Part shown: positions 1-9,340 of the stretch, in pieces
Layout of the letters: each line of letters begins with the position of its first letter
Numbering within the stretch: the stretch's first letter is position 1
Assembly: GCA_030539275.1 (NCBI GenBank)
Contig: JAUNSK010000008.1
Coordinates: 1 to 64,000 of the forward strand
Direction of reading: 5' to 3'
DNA length: 64,000 bases
Source of the DNA: Oscillospiraceae bacterium
GTDB lineage: Bacteria > Bacillota > Clostridia > Oscillospirales > Ruminococcaceae
Made by a program: the position numbers and the translations under genes
Notes under the pieces: model-generated
Databases searched by the model: none
Seen by the model: only the letters and a program-made list of their open reading frames with translations
Told to the model about the DNA's origin: nothing

Positions 1-85
1 ACGAATCTGTTCAGGGTTTTATATTTAAGTGCATTGTTCAATTTTCAAGATACTTTGTGTTGTTGTCATTTCCGACAGCTTTTTT
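1..85 (-). other. rRNA operon leader (start of rrn transcript, reading left)
   Basis: On the minus strand this stretch lies just downstream of two tandem strong promoters and contains CTTGAAAATTGAACAATGC, the kind of motif common in Firmicutes rRNA leaders and spacers. No protein-coding ORF is visible. I infer it is the 5' leader of an rRNA operon whose 16S gene lies left of base 1; no mature rRNA is inside the window, so this cannot be confirmed here. Confidence 0.55.
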
Positions 86-114
86 ATTATATCACAGTGT
101 TTTGTGATTGTCAA
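86..114 (-). promoter_or_regulatory. Promoter P2 of the presumed rRNA operon
   Basis: Minus-strand -35 TTGACA (109-114), a 17-bp spacer and -10 TATAAT (86-91) are a perfect sigma-A consensus. The -10 is followed by AAAAAAGCTGTC, which resembles the AAAGCTGTC just after P1, as expected of duplicated rrn promoters. Confidence 0.85.
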
Positions 115-175
115 GCTTTTTTAAAAATTATTTTTTAAATCTAAACTTGAGCTTGTCTCAACTGACAGCTTTAAT

Positions 176-204
176 AGCATATCATATTTGCAACCCGATG
201 TCAA
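176..204 (-). promoter_or_regulatory. Promoter P1 of the presumed rRNA operon
   Basis: Minus-strand -35 TTGACA (199-204), 17-bp spacer and -10 TATGCT (176-181). It lies about 90 bp upstream of P2 and reads the same way, the usual tandem arrangement for rRNA operons. Confidence 0.75.
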
Positions 205-263
205 GAGTTTTTTTATATTTTTTTGTTTTATTACATTTAGCGACATTTTAATTATAAGATGCT

Positions 264-325
264 AAAAAGCACCCACGGCAAACTGACAACGCTTTTACTA
301 AAACGCATCAATATGCTGTGGGTGC
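264..325 (-). terminator. Terminator of the argCJBDF operon
   Basis: On the minus strand GCACCCACAGCA (314-325) pairs with TGCCGTGGGTGC (269-280), followed by TTTTTAGC. A second small stem sits in the loop. It lies 30 bp after the argF stop and separates the operon from the rrn promoters. Confidence 0.85.
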
Positions 326-354
326 ACTGTTTTATATATGATTATTATTGTTGA

Positions 355-1263
355 TTACTGGTCTGCCATAAGCTTAACCATAACTGCCTTCTGAGCATGC
401 AGTCTGTTTTCAGCTTCTTCAAAAATTTCCTTGGCATGAGCCTCAAATACTTTTGAAGTGATCTCTTCTTCTCTGTGAGCCGGCAGGCAGTGGAGTACTA
501 TTGCATCCTTGTTTGCCGCTTCTACTATGCTGTCATTTATCTGATATCCCTTAAATGCTATGCGTCTCTTCTCCGCTTCGCCTTCCTGGCCCATAGAAGC
601 CCATACATCAGTAATAAGTACATCAGCATTCTGAGCAGCTGTATGCGGATCATCGGTTAAAGTAAATCTACCTGTTGACTGTGCAAACTCAAGTACTTCA
701 GCTGCCGGGTGATAATTTTGAGGGCATGCAGCAGCTACTGACATTCCTGCCTTAAGGCATCCTGTTATCAGAGAATTAGCCATATTGTTTCCGTCACCTA
801 TGTATGCCATCTTTAATCCGTCAAAGCTGCCCTTTATTTCTCTTATTGTCATAAGGTCAGCAAGTACCTGACATGGATGTGAGAAATCTGTAAGGCCGTT
901 GATTATCGGTATTGAACCGTACTCTGCGAGATCCTCAACTTCTTTCTGTTCAAATGTTCTGATCATTATACCATCAAGATATCTTGAAAGTACACGAGCT
1001 GTATCCTGAACAGGTTCTCCTCTTCCTATCTGAAGATCACTTGATGAAAGAAACAGCGGATATCCTCCAAGCTGATACATTCCTGTTTCAAATGATACTC
1101 TTGTTCTTGTTGACGCCTTCTGAAATATCATTCCCAGTGTCTTTCCTCTGAGAAGCGGATGCGGGATATTGTGTTTGAGTTCATACTTGAGCTGATCTGC
1201 AAGATTTAAAATATCGATTATCTCCTCTGTGCTCAAGTCCATCATTTTGAGTAAATGTTTCAT
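355..1263 (-). CDS. argF: Ornithine carbamoyltransferase
   Basis: Makes citrulline from ornithine and carbamoyl phosphate in the arginine pathway (cytoplasmic, normally a trimer). The 302-residue protein has the family length. Visible motifs are the carbamoyl-phosphate loop ASTRTR (about residues 51-56), HPCQ (about 130-133) for carbamoyl phosphate, and HCLPA (about 260-264) in the ornithine-binding SMG/HCLP region. It is the last gene of the arg operon, 64 bp after argD. A short perfect hairpin (ACTGCC/GGCAGT, 1275-1290) sits just upstream of the start, in the argD-argF gap, and could tune translation or mRNA decay. The HCLP signature and arg context favour argF over aspartate carbamoyltransferase. 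Confidence 0.95.
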   Translation of the reverse strand: MKHLLKMMDLSTEEIIDILNLADQLKYELKHNIPHPLLRGKTLGMIFQKASTRTRVSFETGMYQLGGYPLFLSSSDLQIGRGEPVQDTARVLSRYLDGIMIRTFEQKEVEDLAEYGSIPIINGLTDFSHPCQVLADLMTIREIKGSFDGLKMAYIGDGNNMANSLITGCLKAGMSVAAACPQNYHPAAEVLEFAQSTGRFTLTDDPHTAAQNADVLITDVWASMGQEGEAEKRRIAFKGYQINDSIVEAANKDAIVLHCLPAHREEEITSKVFEAHAKEIFEEAENRLHAQKAVMVKLMADQ

Positions 1264-1327
1264 ATATATTCACCACTGCCTGAAGGCAGTTTCCTTTCAA
1301 TTATTTATATATTTATTTTCTTATAAA

Positions 1328-2494
1328 TCATTTTGCCAGCAGTTTCTCTAATATTCCAAGGCCTTCATCTATTTCTTCATATGAAATGGTCAGAGGAGGC
1401 AGAAGACGTACTTTTTCCTTAGCAGTAAGAAGAAGGAGTCCCTCATCAAGTGCAGCTCTTACAATATCAACTGCTTTTTTCTCCTTAAGTGAAATGCCTA
1501 TCATCAGGCCCATTCCACTCACAGAAGCTACACCGTTCATATTACTAAGTTTTTCAAATATATATCTGCTCTTTTTGCTTACCTCATCAAGAAATCCCTG
1601 TGACTGTATTTTTGAAAGAACTACGCATCCGCCTGCACATGCTATCGGATTTCCGCCGAATGTTGATCCATGTGTTCCGGGTGTAAGTACATCGGAACAT
1701 TTTTCAGATGCAAGACAGCATCCTACAGGAATTCCTCCTGCAAGACCCTTTGCAAGTGTTGTTATATCAGGCTTTACTCCGAAATTTTCAGATGCAAGCA
1801 TTTTTCCTGTTCTGCCTACGCCTGTCTGGACTTCATCTGCTATCATAAGTATATCTTTTTCGTCGCAGATTTTTCTTACAGCCTTGACAAATGATTCATT
1901 AAGAGGAACTACTCCGCCTTCGCCCTGAATAAATTCTATCATAATACCGCATACATGATCATCGAGCATTTCCTCAAGGGCCTGAATATCATTTGCCGGA
2001 GTATACTTAAATCCCTCAACGAACGGGAAAAAGTACTGATGAAAATTGTCCTGACCAGTTGCTGAAAGTGTACAGAGCGTTCTTCCGTGAAAAGAATTAA
2101 CAAGTGTTATTATATTGTGACGTCCTGCGCCATATTTGTCAAAGCTGTACTTTCTTGCAAGCTTGATTGCACATTCATTTGCTTCAGCACCACTGTTGCC
2201 GAAAAACACCTTGTCATATCCTGTAATATCACAGAGTTTTTCAGAAAATTCAGCCTGAACAGCTGTATAATAATAATTTGAGGTATGCTGAATCTTTTTT
2301 ACCTGGTTGCATACTGCTTCAACCCAGTCATTGTCACAGTATCCGAGTGAATTTGTTCCTATGCCGCTGCCGAAGTCTATATATTTCTTGCCGTTTTCAT
2401 CTGATGCACTGCGTCCTTTTCCGTTGTCAAGGACAACATCAAAACGACCATATGTATGCATTACGTGACTATTGAATTTATCAATTGTATTCAT
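1328..2494 (-). CDS. argD: Acetylornithine aminotransferase
   Basis: PLP-dependent class III aminotransferase that converts N-acetylglutamate semialdehyde to N-acetylornithine, using glutamate as amino donor. The 388-residue protein shows the FGNSGAEANE cofactor loop near residue 100, the IADEVQTGVGRTG segment with the PLP-contacting Asp (about 220), and the Schiff-base lysine in TLAKGLAGG (about 248). The start ATG lies 18 bp after the argB stop, so the genes are surely cotranscribed. Specificity for acetylornithine rather than ornithine or GABA is inferred from the operon. Nothing looks broken or unusual. Confidence 0.93.
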   Translation of the reverse strand: MNTIDKFNSHVMHTYGRFDVVLDNGKGRSASDENGKKYIDFGSGIGTNSLGYCDNDWVEAVCNQVKKIQHTSNYYYTAVQAEFSEKLCDITGYDKVFFGNSGAEANECAIKLARKYSFDKYGAGRHNIITLVNSFHGRTLCTLSATGQDNFHQYFFPFVEGFKYTPANDIQALEEMLDDHVCGIMIEFIQGEGGVVPLNESFVKAVRKICDEKDILMIADEVQTGVGRTGKMLASENFGVKPDITTLAKGLAGGIPVGCCLASEKCSDVLTPGTHGSTFGGNPIACAGGCVVLSKIQSQGFLDEVSKKSRYIFEKLSNMNGVASVSGMGLMIGISLKEKKAVDIVRAALDEGLLLLTAKEKVRLLPPLTISYEEIDEGLGILEKLLAK

Positions 2495-2512
2495 ATCTAA
2501 GCACCACCAATT

Positions 2513-3385
2513 TTATTTAAACTGTGTTCCTATACCTTCATTTGACAACAACTCTATGAGAATTGAGTGAGGTATTCTTCCGTCAATTATTGATGTTTTT
2601 CTGACACCTCTTCGGACCGCCTCAACGCAGCAGTCTATCTTTGGTATCATGCCTCCGGATATAATGCCCTGTCTCTTCATAAACGGAACTTCACTTACAT
2701 TTACTGAAGGAATAAGTGTTGAAGGATCATTTTTATCTCTGAGAAGTCCGGCAATATCAGTCATAAGAATGAGATTTTCTGCACCAAGCTCAGCTGCTAT
2801 CCTTGAAGCTGCTGTATCAGCATTTACATTCATGGTTTCGCCCTTTGAATTGCTTGCAACTGTTGCAATAACCGGAACATATCCATTATCAAGACAGTCT
2901 GTGATCGGTTTGGTATTAACTGATACTATATCTCCTACATAGCCAAGATCCTGCTCTGAGTTTATCTTTTCAGCCTTAAGCATATTGCCGTCTATTCCGC
3001 AGAGCCCTACAGCACTGCCCTTATTTTCAGTAAGAAGGGCAACAAGTTCTTTGTTTACTTTTCCGGCTAGGACCATCTTGACAACATCGATAGTTTCCTT
3101 GTCTGTATATCTGAGACCTCCGATAAACTTGCTCTCTATACCAAGTCGACCCAGCATATCATTTATTTCAGGACCGCCGCCGTGAACAAGAACAACTCTA
3201 ACTCCGACAAGTGAAAGCAGTACAATATCACTCATAACTGCCTGCTTGAGTTCATTGTTCGTCATAGCATTTCCGCCGTATTTGACTACGACTGTCTTAT
3301 TGTTGTACTTCTGTATATATGGAAGTGCGTCTATCAGTACCTTTGAACGTATATTATTTGAGATTGTTTCCAACTTAATAACCAT
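2513..3385 (-). CDS. argB: Acetylglutamate kinase
   Basis: Phosphorylates N-acetylglutamate, the second step of arginine synthesis. The 290-residue amino-acid-kinase fold shows VVKYGGNAM (phosphate loop lysine, about residue 35), VHGGGPEIN (about 69-77) and the NVNADTAA nucleotide/substrate segment (about 187-194). An N-terminal extension of about 25 residues before the first strand is the form usually linked to arginine feedback in other bacteria; feedback here is inference. It is 14 bp downstream of argJ. Confidence 0.95.
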   Translation of the reverse strand: MVIKLETISNNIRSKVLIDALPYIQKYNNKTVVVKYGGNAMTNNELKQAVMSDIVLLSLVGVRVVLVHGGGPEINDMLGRLGIESKFIGGLRYTDKETIDVVKMVLAGKVNKELVALLTENKGSAVGLCGIDGNMLKAEKINSEQDLGYVGDIVSVNTKPITDCLDNGYVPVIATVASNSKGETMNVNADTAASRIAAELGAENLILMTDIAGLLRDKNDPSTLIPSVNVSEVPFMKRQGIISGGMIPKIDCCVEAVRRGVRKTSIIDGRIPHSILIELLSNEGIGTQFK

Positions 3386-3399
3386 CTTTCATTTATGTT

Positions 3400-4671
3400 T
3401 TAGCTTCTGTAATCACCATTTATTTTAACATAGTCATATGTCAGGTCACAGCCCCAGCATGTAGCTGATGCGCTGTCGCTGCCTATGCTTATTTCAACCC
3501 TGATTTCTTCTGCCTGAAGGACTTTCTTGGCCTGATCCTCAGAAAAATCAATTCCTGCACCATTTCTGCAAACCTCAATCTTTCCATTTTCAGAGCTTAA
3601 ATCAACATCTACACAAGAAATATCGAAATCAGCCTGAGCATAACCTACTGCACATAAAATTCTTCCCCAGTTTGCATCTTCACCAAACATTGCAGCCTTG
3701 AAAAGACTTGATGTGATAACGCTCTTGGCAACAGTTTCTGCTGTCTTTTCATCCTGTGCACCGGTACAGCTGCATTCAATAAGCTTTGTCGCACCTTCAC
3801 CATCACGCGCCATCATTTTGGCAAGATTTCTCATTATTATGAATAATGCCTTGCTGAAAACACTGTAATCATCATTCTCAGATGAAATAATGTCGTTGCA
3901 GGCTTTTGCATTTGCGAGAATACATACCATATCATTTGTAGATGTATCTCCGTCAACGCTTACACGGTTAAGAGTTGTAACTACATGTTCACTCAGTGCC
4001 TTCTGAAGCATCTGCGGAGTAATGGCTGCATCGGTTGTAATAAATGTAAGAGTAGTTGCCATATTCGGATGGATCATTCCGCTTCCTTTAAGCATACCGC
4101 CTATTGTACATTTCTTATCCCCGATCATAAATGATACTGCTATTTCCTTAGGCTGTGTATCTGTAGTCATAATCGCTTCAAGAGCTGCCTTGTTTCCGCT
4201 GTGGCTGAGCCCGGCAGCAAGTTCAGGAACTCCTGCTTCGATCGGTTCTATCGGAAGAGGCTGACCTATAACGCCAGTTGAAGCAACTATAACATCATTT
4301 TCATCAATAGAAAGTGCATTTGCCGCAAAACTGCACATCATATTTGCTTTAAGTTCTCCGTCCGCATTGCATGTATTTGCATTGACAGAATTGACTATTA
4401 CAGCCTGAGCAATACCATCAGATATATGCTGTCTTGTAACTGCTATCGGAGCACCCTTGACTTTATTTGTTGTATAGACAGCTGCGGCTGCGCATTTGCT
4501 GTCCGAAAAGATAAGTGCGAGATCATTTTTTTTATTATTTTTCTTCGGAGCATCTTCATTACCGATAGCCTTATGAGCCAGACCGCACTGAATTCCGTTA
4601 GCTGTAAAACCCTGTGCTGCACAAACACCGCCATCTGTATACTGATACCCGTCATACTGCTGTAACTTCAT
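3400..4671 (-). CDS. argJ: Bifunctional ornithine acetyltransferase / N-acetylglutamate synthase
   Basis: Recycles the acetyl group from acetylornithine to glutamate and, in bifunctional members, also starts the pathway from acetyl-CoA. The 423-residue precursor contains the self-cleavage region [13 protein letters not shown], where the chain is cut before a Thr that becomes the nucleophile (about residue 200), giving alpha and beta chains. The STGVIG oxyanion-type motif is also present. No separate argA or argE is seen in the operon, which fits a cyclic pathway. Whether this enzyme is mono- or bifunctional cannot be read from the sequence. Confidence 0.93.
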   Translation of the reverse strand: MKLQQYDGYQYTDGGVCAAQGFTANGIQCGLAHKAIGNEDAPKKNNKKNDLALIFSDSKCAAAAVYTTNKVKGAPIAVTRQHISDGIAQAVIVNSVNANTCNADGELKANMMCSFAANALSIDENDVIVASTGVIGQPLPIEPIEAGVPELAAGLSHSGNKAALEAIMTTDTQPKEIAVSFMIGDKKCTIGGMLKGSGMIHPNMATTLTFITTDAAITPQMLQKALSEHVVTTLNRVSVDGDTSTNDMVCILANAKACNDIISSENDDYSVFSKALFIIMRNLAKMMARDGEGATKLIECSCTGAQDEKTAETVAKSVITSSLFKAAMFGEDANWGRILCAVGYAQADFDISCVDVDLSSENGKIEVCRNGAGIDFSEDQAKKVLQAEEIRVEISIGSDSASATCWGCDLTYDYVKINGDYRS

Positions 4672-4690
4672 AATCTATACCTCACAAATG

Positions 4691-5644
4691 TTATTCTATA
4701 TTAAGACCGGTAGCTTCATCTATACCCATCATAATATTCAGACACTGCACAGCTGCACCGGATGCACCCTTGCCAAGATTGTCAAGTCTTGAACAAAGAA
4801 GTACCTGATCATCATTGCCGCATACAAAAATCTGCATTGTATCTATGTTACTCAGTGTATTTGAAGCAAGAAAACCATTTTCGAGAACATTTTCACCGTT
4901 TACAGGCATAACCTTGACAAGTTTCTGTCCGTTGTAATGTCCTTTCATAACATTATATATATCGTTTATTCCACAGTATCCCTGAAGCATTCTTGTCTGG
5001 ATCGGAACCGATACAACCATGCCGCTGTAATAACTGCATACGATCGGATTGAACATCGGTTTGTATTTGAGTCCTGTTATTTTCTGCATTTCAGGAAGGT
5101 GCTTATGGTTCTGCGTCAGAGCATACTGTCTTGGACTGTTGAATTCTGACGGTCTTTCATCGGACTCATAAACGGCAATTGCTTTTTTGCCTGCACCGCT
5201 GTAGCCGGATGTAGCATATGCTGAAACCGGAAAGTCTGCAGGGAGTATACCGGCACTTACCAGCGGATATACAAGTGATACGAAACCGCTTGCATAACAT
5301 CCCGGAACTGCAAGACGCTTTGTATTTTTAATTTTTTCACGCTGTGAAGCAGACAATTCAGGAAAACCGTATGTCCAGTCATCATTTGTCCTATGCGCTG
5401 TTGAAGCATCTATGATTCTGACATTTTCATTTTCAACAAACGATACAGCTTCAATCGATGCTGCATCAGGAAGACACAAAAAAGTATAGTCTGATTCATT
5501 GATAAGTCTCTTTCTCTCAGCCGGATCCTTTCTCTTGTCTTCATCAATTTTAAGAAGTTCTATATCATTTCTGCTGCTGAATCGTTCCTGGATCCTTAAT
5601 CCTGTTGTTCCTTCCTGACCATCAATGAACACCTTAACTGACAT
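4691..5644 (-). CDS. argC: N-acetyl-gamma-glutamyl-phosphate reductase (short, uncommon form)
   Basis: NADPH-dependent reduction of N-acetylglutamyl phosphate to the semialdehyde. At 317 residues it is the shorter ArgC class rather than the roughly 345-residue common form. It starts with VFIDGQEGTTGLRI, typical of that class, in place of the usual GxxGYxGxEL dinucleotide loop. The active-site cysteine is in VPGCYASG (about residue 115) and a histidine lies in the conserved NHKHLPEM region. It is placed between the small membrane-protein gene and argJ with 18-20 bp gaps. Confidence 0.93.
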   Translation of the reverse strand: MSVKVFIDGQEGTTGLRIQERFSSRNDIELLKIDEDKRKDPAERKRLINESDYTFLCLPDAASIEAVSFVENENVRIIDASTAHRTNDDWTYGFPELSASQREKIKNTKRLAVPGCYASGFVSLVYPLVSAGILPADFPVSAYATSGYSGAGKKAIAVYESDERPSEFNSPRQYALTQNHKHLPEMQKITGLKYKPMFNPIVCSYYSGMVVSVPIQTRMLQGYCGINDIYNVMKGHYNGQKLVKVMPVNGENVLENGFLASNTLSNIDTMQIFVCGNDDQVLLCSRLDNLGKGASGAAVQCLNIMMGIDEATGLNIE

Positions 5645-5661
5645 CTTTTATTTCCCCTTTG

Positions 5662-5847
5662 TTACTTTTTCATATTTTTAACTGCACTGAAAATCAGTGT
5701 TGCTGCAAACATTATGATAAACCAGCCTCTGTTCACTGCAGTAAAGTTTTCAAAGTTTAAAACGAGTATAAGTATAAATCCTGCAAGCCAGATAAGAACA
5801 CCTGTAAGACTTATAATCACTATTGATTTAAACATTTTTTTATTCAT
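5662..5847 (-). CDS. Small two-helix membrane protein in the arg operon
   Basis: A 61-residue product starting at ATG 5847, which overlaps the last 8 bp of argH; an upstream in-frame start at 5865 is possible. Two hydrophobic segments are clear (about residues 7-30 and 42-55), with Lys-rich ends (MNKKMFK and KNMKK), so it is probably an inner-membrane protein with both termini inside. I do not recognise a family. Overlap with argH and a 17-bp gap to argC imply cotranscription with arginine synthesis, but a role in arginine transport or regulation would be a guess. Confidence 0.7.
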   Translation of the reverse strand: MNKKMFKSIVIISLTGVLIWLAGFILILVLNFENFTAVNRGWFIIMFAATLIFSAVKNMKK

Positions 5848-7231
5848 CAGCAATTTCCCTGCCAAGAAGAGTTCTTGTTAGTTCGATCTGCTTCTTTACT
5901 GACTCAGGAGCTGGTCCGCCTTCTGAATTACGCTGATTAACACAAGTCTCAAGATTTATTGCTTCATAAAGATCATTGTCAAACAGCTGTGTGAACTTTT
6001 TGTATTCTGAAAGATCAAGTGTTTCAAGCGTACATGATTTTTCAATACATATTGCAACAAGCTGTCCTGTTATTTTATATGCATCCCTGAAAGGAAGTCC
6101 TTTTTTAACAAGATAGTCAGCGCAGTCCGTTGCATTTATAAATCCCTTGGCTGCTGCTGCACGCATTTTATCCGGATTTATTCTCATTGTCTCGATCATA
6201 GGAATAAATGTTTCAAGACAAAGCTTTACATTATCAACTGCATCAAATATTGCTTCCTTGTCTTCCTGCATATCCTTATTGTATGCAAGCGGAAGTCCTT
6301 TGAGCATTGAAAGCAGTGTTACCAGATCACCGTTTACCCTGCCTGTCTTTCCTCTTATTAGTTCTGTTATATCAGGGTTCTTTTTCTGTGGCATTATCGA
6401 TGAACCTGTAGCATATGCATCATCAAGCTCTATAAACTTGAATTCCCATGAGCACCACATGATTATCTCTTCAGAAAACCTTGACAGATGAGTCATGATA
6501 AGTGATATTGCGGCTGCAAGCTCAACGCAGAAATCACGGTCAGCCACTGAATCAAGACTGTTGGCAGTCGGACCGTCAAAGCCAAGAAGATCACTTGTCA
6601 TCTTGCGGTCAATAGGATATGTTGTTCCTGCAAGTGCACAGCTTCCAAGCGGATTATAGTTCATTCTTCGTCTTGTATCATTGAGTCTCGATATATCACG
6701 AAGAAGCATCTGTGCATACGCCATAAGATGGTGAGCCAGAGTTACAGGCTGTGCTCTCTGCAGATGTGTATATCCAGGCATTACTGTATTCAGATTTGAT
6801 GAAGCGAGCGTACACAGAACATCTGTAAGTTTTGCTGCAAGCTTTCTTATCTCACCTATTTCATCCCTGAGATAAAGTCTTATATCAAGAGCTACCTGAT
6901 CATTTCGTGATCTGGAAGTATGAAGTCTCTTGCCGACATCCCCGTAACGCTTTGTGAGTTCTGCTTCGATAAACATATGGATATCTTCAGCGTTCATATC
7001 AAGCTCGAGCTTGCCTGAATCAATATCATCAAGTATTTCTGACAGACCTTTTACGATAAGCTTGCTGTCCTCTTCTGATATAATAGAACATTTTCCAAGC
7101 ATTTTTGCATGTGCAATGCTGCCCATTATATCATGCCTGTACATTCTGCCGTCGAATGAGATGGATGAGTTGAATGCGTTGACCATTGCATCAACTTCCT
7201 TGGAAAATCTTCCTGCCCACATCTTTGCCAT
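5840..7231 (-). CDS. argH: Argininosuccinate lyase
   Basis: Cleaves argininosuccinate to arginine and fumarate, the last step of the pathway (homotetramer). I place the start at ATG 7231 (MAKMWAGRF), giving 463 residues, because the GGAGG ribosome site lies 11 nt upstream inside the longer GTG-started frame. The superfamily signature GSSIMPQKKNPD is intact, with the catalytic serine in it, and TSRSRNDQ, HLQRAQPVT and MWAGRF are as in functional enzymes. It sits in the same strand block as argC-F and follows the pentapeptide gene by 27 bp. Confidence 0.95.
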   Translation of the reverse strand: MAKMWAGRFSKEVDAMVNAFNSSISFDGRMYRHDIMGSIAHAKMLGKCSIISEEDSKLIVKGLSEILDDIDSGKLELDMNAEDIHMFIEAELTKRYGDVGKRLHTSRSRNDQVALDIRLYLRDEIGEIRKLAAKLTDVLCTLASSNLNTVMPGYTHLQRAQPVTLAHHLMAYAQMLLRDISRLNDTRRRMNYNPLGSCALAGTTYPIDRKMTSDLLGFDGPTANSLDSVADRDFCVELAAAISLIMTHLSRFSEEIIMWCSWEFKFIELDDAYATGSSIMPQKKNPDITELIRGKTGRVNGDLVTLLSMLKGLPLAYNKDMQEDKEAIFDAVDNVKLCLETFIPMIETMRINPDKMRAAAAKGFINATDCADYLVKKGLPFRDAYKITGQLVAICIEKSCTLETLDLSEYKKFTQLFDNDLYEAINLETCVNQRNSEGGPAPESVKKQIELTRTLLGREIADE

Positions 7232-7258
7232 AATCTGTTTATCCTCCGTATACACGCT

Positions 7259-7834
7259 TTATTTTTCAAATTCTTCTATATTTATGCCTTTTTCTTCGAG
7301 TGCTTTAAAAAGAGAACATATGTCAATACCATTTATCTTTAATCCTGTTATATCACAGTCTTCTATTTGCACATTATGCATATCGCAGTCGGTAAACTTT
7401 GTATCATTAAGTACGATCTTTTCAAAGCTGGCATGCATCATATCCGAGAAATTAAGTCGCGAATCATCCAGTGAAACTTCCTCAAAAACAGTCTCCTTGA
7501 AATTTATACCCTTAAAGGAAGCGCGGCTCATATTAAGACTGTTAAACTTCGTTCTTTCCATATTAACATTTTCAATAACTGCATTTGCAAAACTTGCTTC
7601 ACTAATAGTACTGTTATCAAGATAGGCATTATCAAAGGCACAGCAGTTCAGGTCAACATCATTGAATACTGCACATTCCATATTAGCTTTTTCAAAAACT
7701 ACCGTTGAAAGATTGACATTTCTGAACTCAGCGCGTTCAAGATTAACTGTATCAAATACAGAATCCGGCATGCTGTCTTCAGATAATTTCAGCATTTCAC
7801 CTACTACATGTTCGTACTGCTTAATTTCATTCAT
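7259..7834 (-). CDS. Pentapeptide-repeat protein
   Basis: A 191-residue protein. From about residue 28 to 165 it is made of five-residue repeats with Leu, Met, Ile or Phe at the central position and small residues before it (for example LERAEF, MECAVF, MSRASF, VLNDTKF). Such repeats fold as a right-handed quadrilateral beta-helix. No signal peptide or membrane segment is seen, so it is likely cytoplasmic. The biochemical role is unknown; some family members mimic DNA and bind gyrase. It lies between the argG terminator and argH, preceded by GGAG at a good distance from ATG 7834. Confidence 0.85.
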   Translation of the reverse strand: MNEIKQYEHVVGEMLKLSEDSMPDSVFDTVNLERAEFRNVNLSTVVFEKANMECAVFNDVDLNCCAFDNAYLDNSTISEASFANAVIENVNMERTKFNSLNMSRASFKGINFKETVFEEVSLDDSRLNFSDMMHASFEKIVLNDTKFTDCDMHNVQIEDCDITGLKINGIDICSLFKALEEKGINIEEFEK

Positions 7835-7880
7835 AATATCACTCCAACCTCAAACCTTTCGTATTACGTTTAAAACAATA

Positions 7881-7912
7881 AAAAAACCGGGCGGACGCAC
7901 GCCCGCCCGGTT
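7881..7912 (-). terminator. Strong terminator/attenuator after argG
   Basis: Minus strand AACCGGGCGG pairs with CCGCCCGGTT over an 8-nt loop and is followed by seven Ts. Only about 45 bp separate it from the next gene and no promoter is obvious between them, so read-through may supply the downstream arg genes. Confidence 0.9.
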
Positions 7913-7919
7913 CTATATA

Positions 7920-9152
7920 CTACTTGTTGTTTTTGCGCTTTGCTTCAAGCTGTGCTCTTACCTTGATCGGAAGACCAAACAGATTGATAAATCCTGCGCT
8001 GTCCTTCTGATTATACACATCATCAGCATCAAAAGTAGCAACTTCTTCATCATAGAGTGTATATGGTGAAGTAACTCCGGCATTAATAATATTTCCTTTA
8101 TAGAGCTTAAGTTTTACATCACCTGTTACTGTTTTCTGAGTTTCTGTCACAAATGCACTCAGTGCTTCTCTTAAAGGTGTAAACCACTGTCCGTTATATA
8201 CGATGTCAGCAAACTTAATGCCAAGGTACTGCTTCATTCTTGCTGTTTCCTTATCGATCGTGATCGTCTCAAGAACATCATGTGCGTGGTAAAGAATTGT
8301 TCCGCCAGGTGTCTCATATACACCACGTGATTTCATACCTACAAGTCTGTTCTCAACGAGATCTGCAAGTCCGATGCCATTTGCTCCGCCGAGTTCATTG
8401 AGTTTCTTTACTATATCAACTCCGCCCATCTTTGTGCCGTCAATAGCAACCGGAATACCTTTATCAAATGAAATTGTTACATATGTCGGCTTGTCAGGAG
8501 CCATTTCCGGTGAAACACCGAGTTCGAGGAAGCCTGGTTTATTATACTGCGGTTCATTTGCAGGATCTTCAAGATCAAGACCTTCATGTGAAAGATGCCA
8601 GAGGTTCTTATCCTTTGAGTAATTTGTTTCACGGTTGATCTTAAGAGGAATATTGTGAGCCTCTGCATAATCGATCTCTTCATCTCTTGACTTGAGATCC
8701 CAGATTCTCCATGGAGCAATTATCTTCATCTCAGGTGCAAATGCCTTGATAGCAAGTTCAAATCTTACCTGATCGTTGCCCTTTCCTGTGCAGCCGTGAC
8801 AAATTGCATCAGCGCCTTCTTTTATAGCAATCTCAGCAATTCTCTTTGCAATGATAGGTCTTGCAAATGATGTACCGAGAAGATATCTGTTTTCATAAAC
8901 TGCACCAGCCTGTACAGTAGGAAATACATAATTATTGATAAACTCATCATTAAGATCTTCTATGTAAAGCTTTGATGCACCTGTCTTGATAGCCTTTTCT
9001 TCAAGACCATCGAGCTCTGTACCCTGTCCGACATCACCTGATACTGCAATAACTTCACAGTTATTATAGTTTTCCTTAAGCCATGGAATAATGATTGATG
9101 TGTCAAGTCCTCCGGAATAAGCTAATACAACTTTTTTGATATCATTTGCCAT
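7920..9152 (-). CDS. argG: Argininosuccinate synthase
   Basis: Joins citrulline and aspartate with ATP. The start is taken at ATG 9152 ([10 protein letters not shown]), giving 410 residues, because GGAGG sits 8 nt upstream and overlaps the alternative ATG at 9167. The N-terminal P-loop-like motif [10 protein letters not shown] (ATP pyrophosphatase) is complete, as are [13 protein letters not shown] and the EDPANEP region. Clostridial ArgG proteins are of this length. It has its own promoter and terminator, so it is transcribed as a separate unit upstream of the other arg genes. Confidence 0.96.
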   Translation of the reverse strand: MANDIKKVVLAYSGGLDTSIIIPWLKENYNNCEVIAVSGDVGQGTELDGLEEKAIKTGASKLYIEDLNDEFINNYVFPTVQAGAVYENRYLLGTSFARPIIAKRIAEIAIKEGADAICHGCTGKGNDQVRFELAIKAFAPEMKIIAPWRIWDLKSRDEEIDYAEAHNIPLKINRETNYSKDKNLWHLSHEGLDLEDPANEPQYNKPGFLELGVSPEMAPDKPTYVTISFDKGIPVAIDGTKMGGVDIVKKLNELGGANGIGLADLVENRLVGMKSRGVYETPGGTILYHAHDVLETITIDKETARMKQYLGIKFADIVYNGQWFTPLREALSAFVTETQKTVTGDVKLKLYKGNIINAGVTSPYTLYDEEVATFDADDVYNQKDSAGFINLFGLPIKVRAQLEAKRKNNK

Positions 9153-9251
9153 AAAGCGAACCTCCATAAATTTATATTCAATGAAAAATTATTTCCTTAT
9201 CCGACCGTCTGATCTGCGTATCATTTTCCAAATCAGTAATCGATATATTTA

Positions 9252-9279
9252 ATTATACAATATAAATTGCAAAAGTCAA
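9252..9279 (-). promoter_or_regulatory. argG promoter
   Basis: Minus-strand -35 TTGACT (9274-9279), 16-bp spacer, -10 TATAAT (9252-9257). This leaves a leader of roughly 95 nt before argG. Confidence 0.75.
9256..9271 (-). promoter_or_regulatory. Possible ArgR operator in the argG promoter
   Basis: TGCAATTTATATTGTA on the minus strand is a near-palindrome (TGCAAT/ATTGTA) whose shape resembles the half-sites of ARG boxes, and it overlaps the promoter spacer, a good place for repression. The match to the consensus is partial, so this is only a candidate. Confidence 0.3.
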
Positions 9280-9340
9280 GCAACGTTGTATATATATTCA
9301 TATTTACTTAAATATTCATTAAAATTATGAATATAAAAAT

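Noticed and set aside
1386..1928. A 180-codon plus-strand frame opposite argD
   Set aside because: It is the mirror of argD, rich in Ser/Pro/Leu, with no ribosome site and no family resemblance.
6954..7625. A 223-codon plus-strand frame across argH and the pentapeptide gene
   Set aside because: It spans two real opposite-strand genes, and its Ser/Leu/Ile-rich composition is typical of an antisense shadow.
9280..9340. ARG boxes in ATTCAT/ATGAAT repeats upstream of argG
   Set aside because: The half-sites face the wrong way for the usual TGAAT...ATTCA box and lie upstream of the promoter; AT-rich chance repeats are likely.
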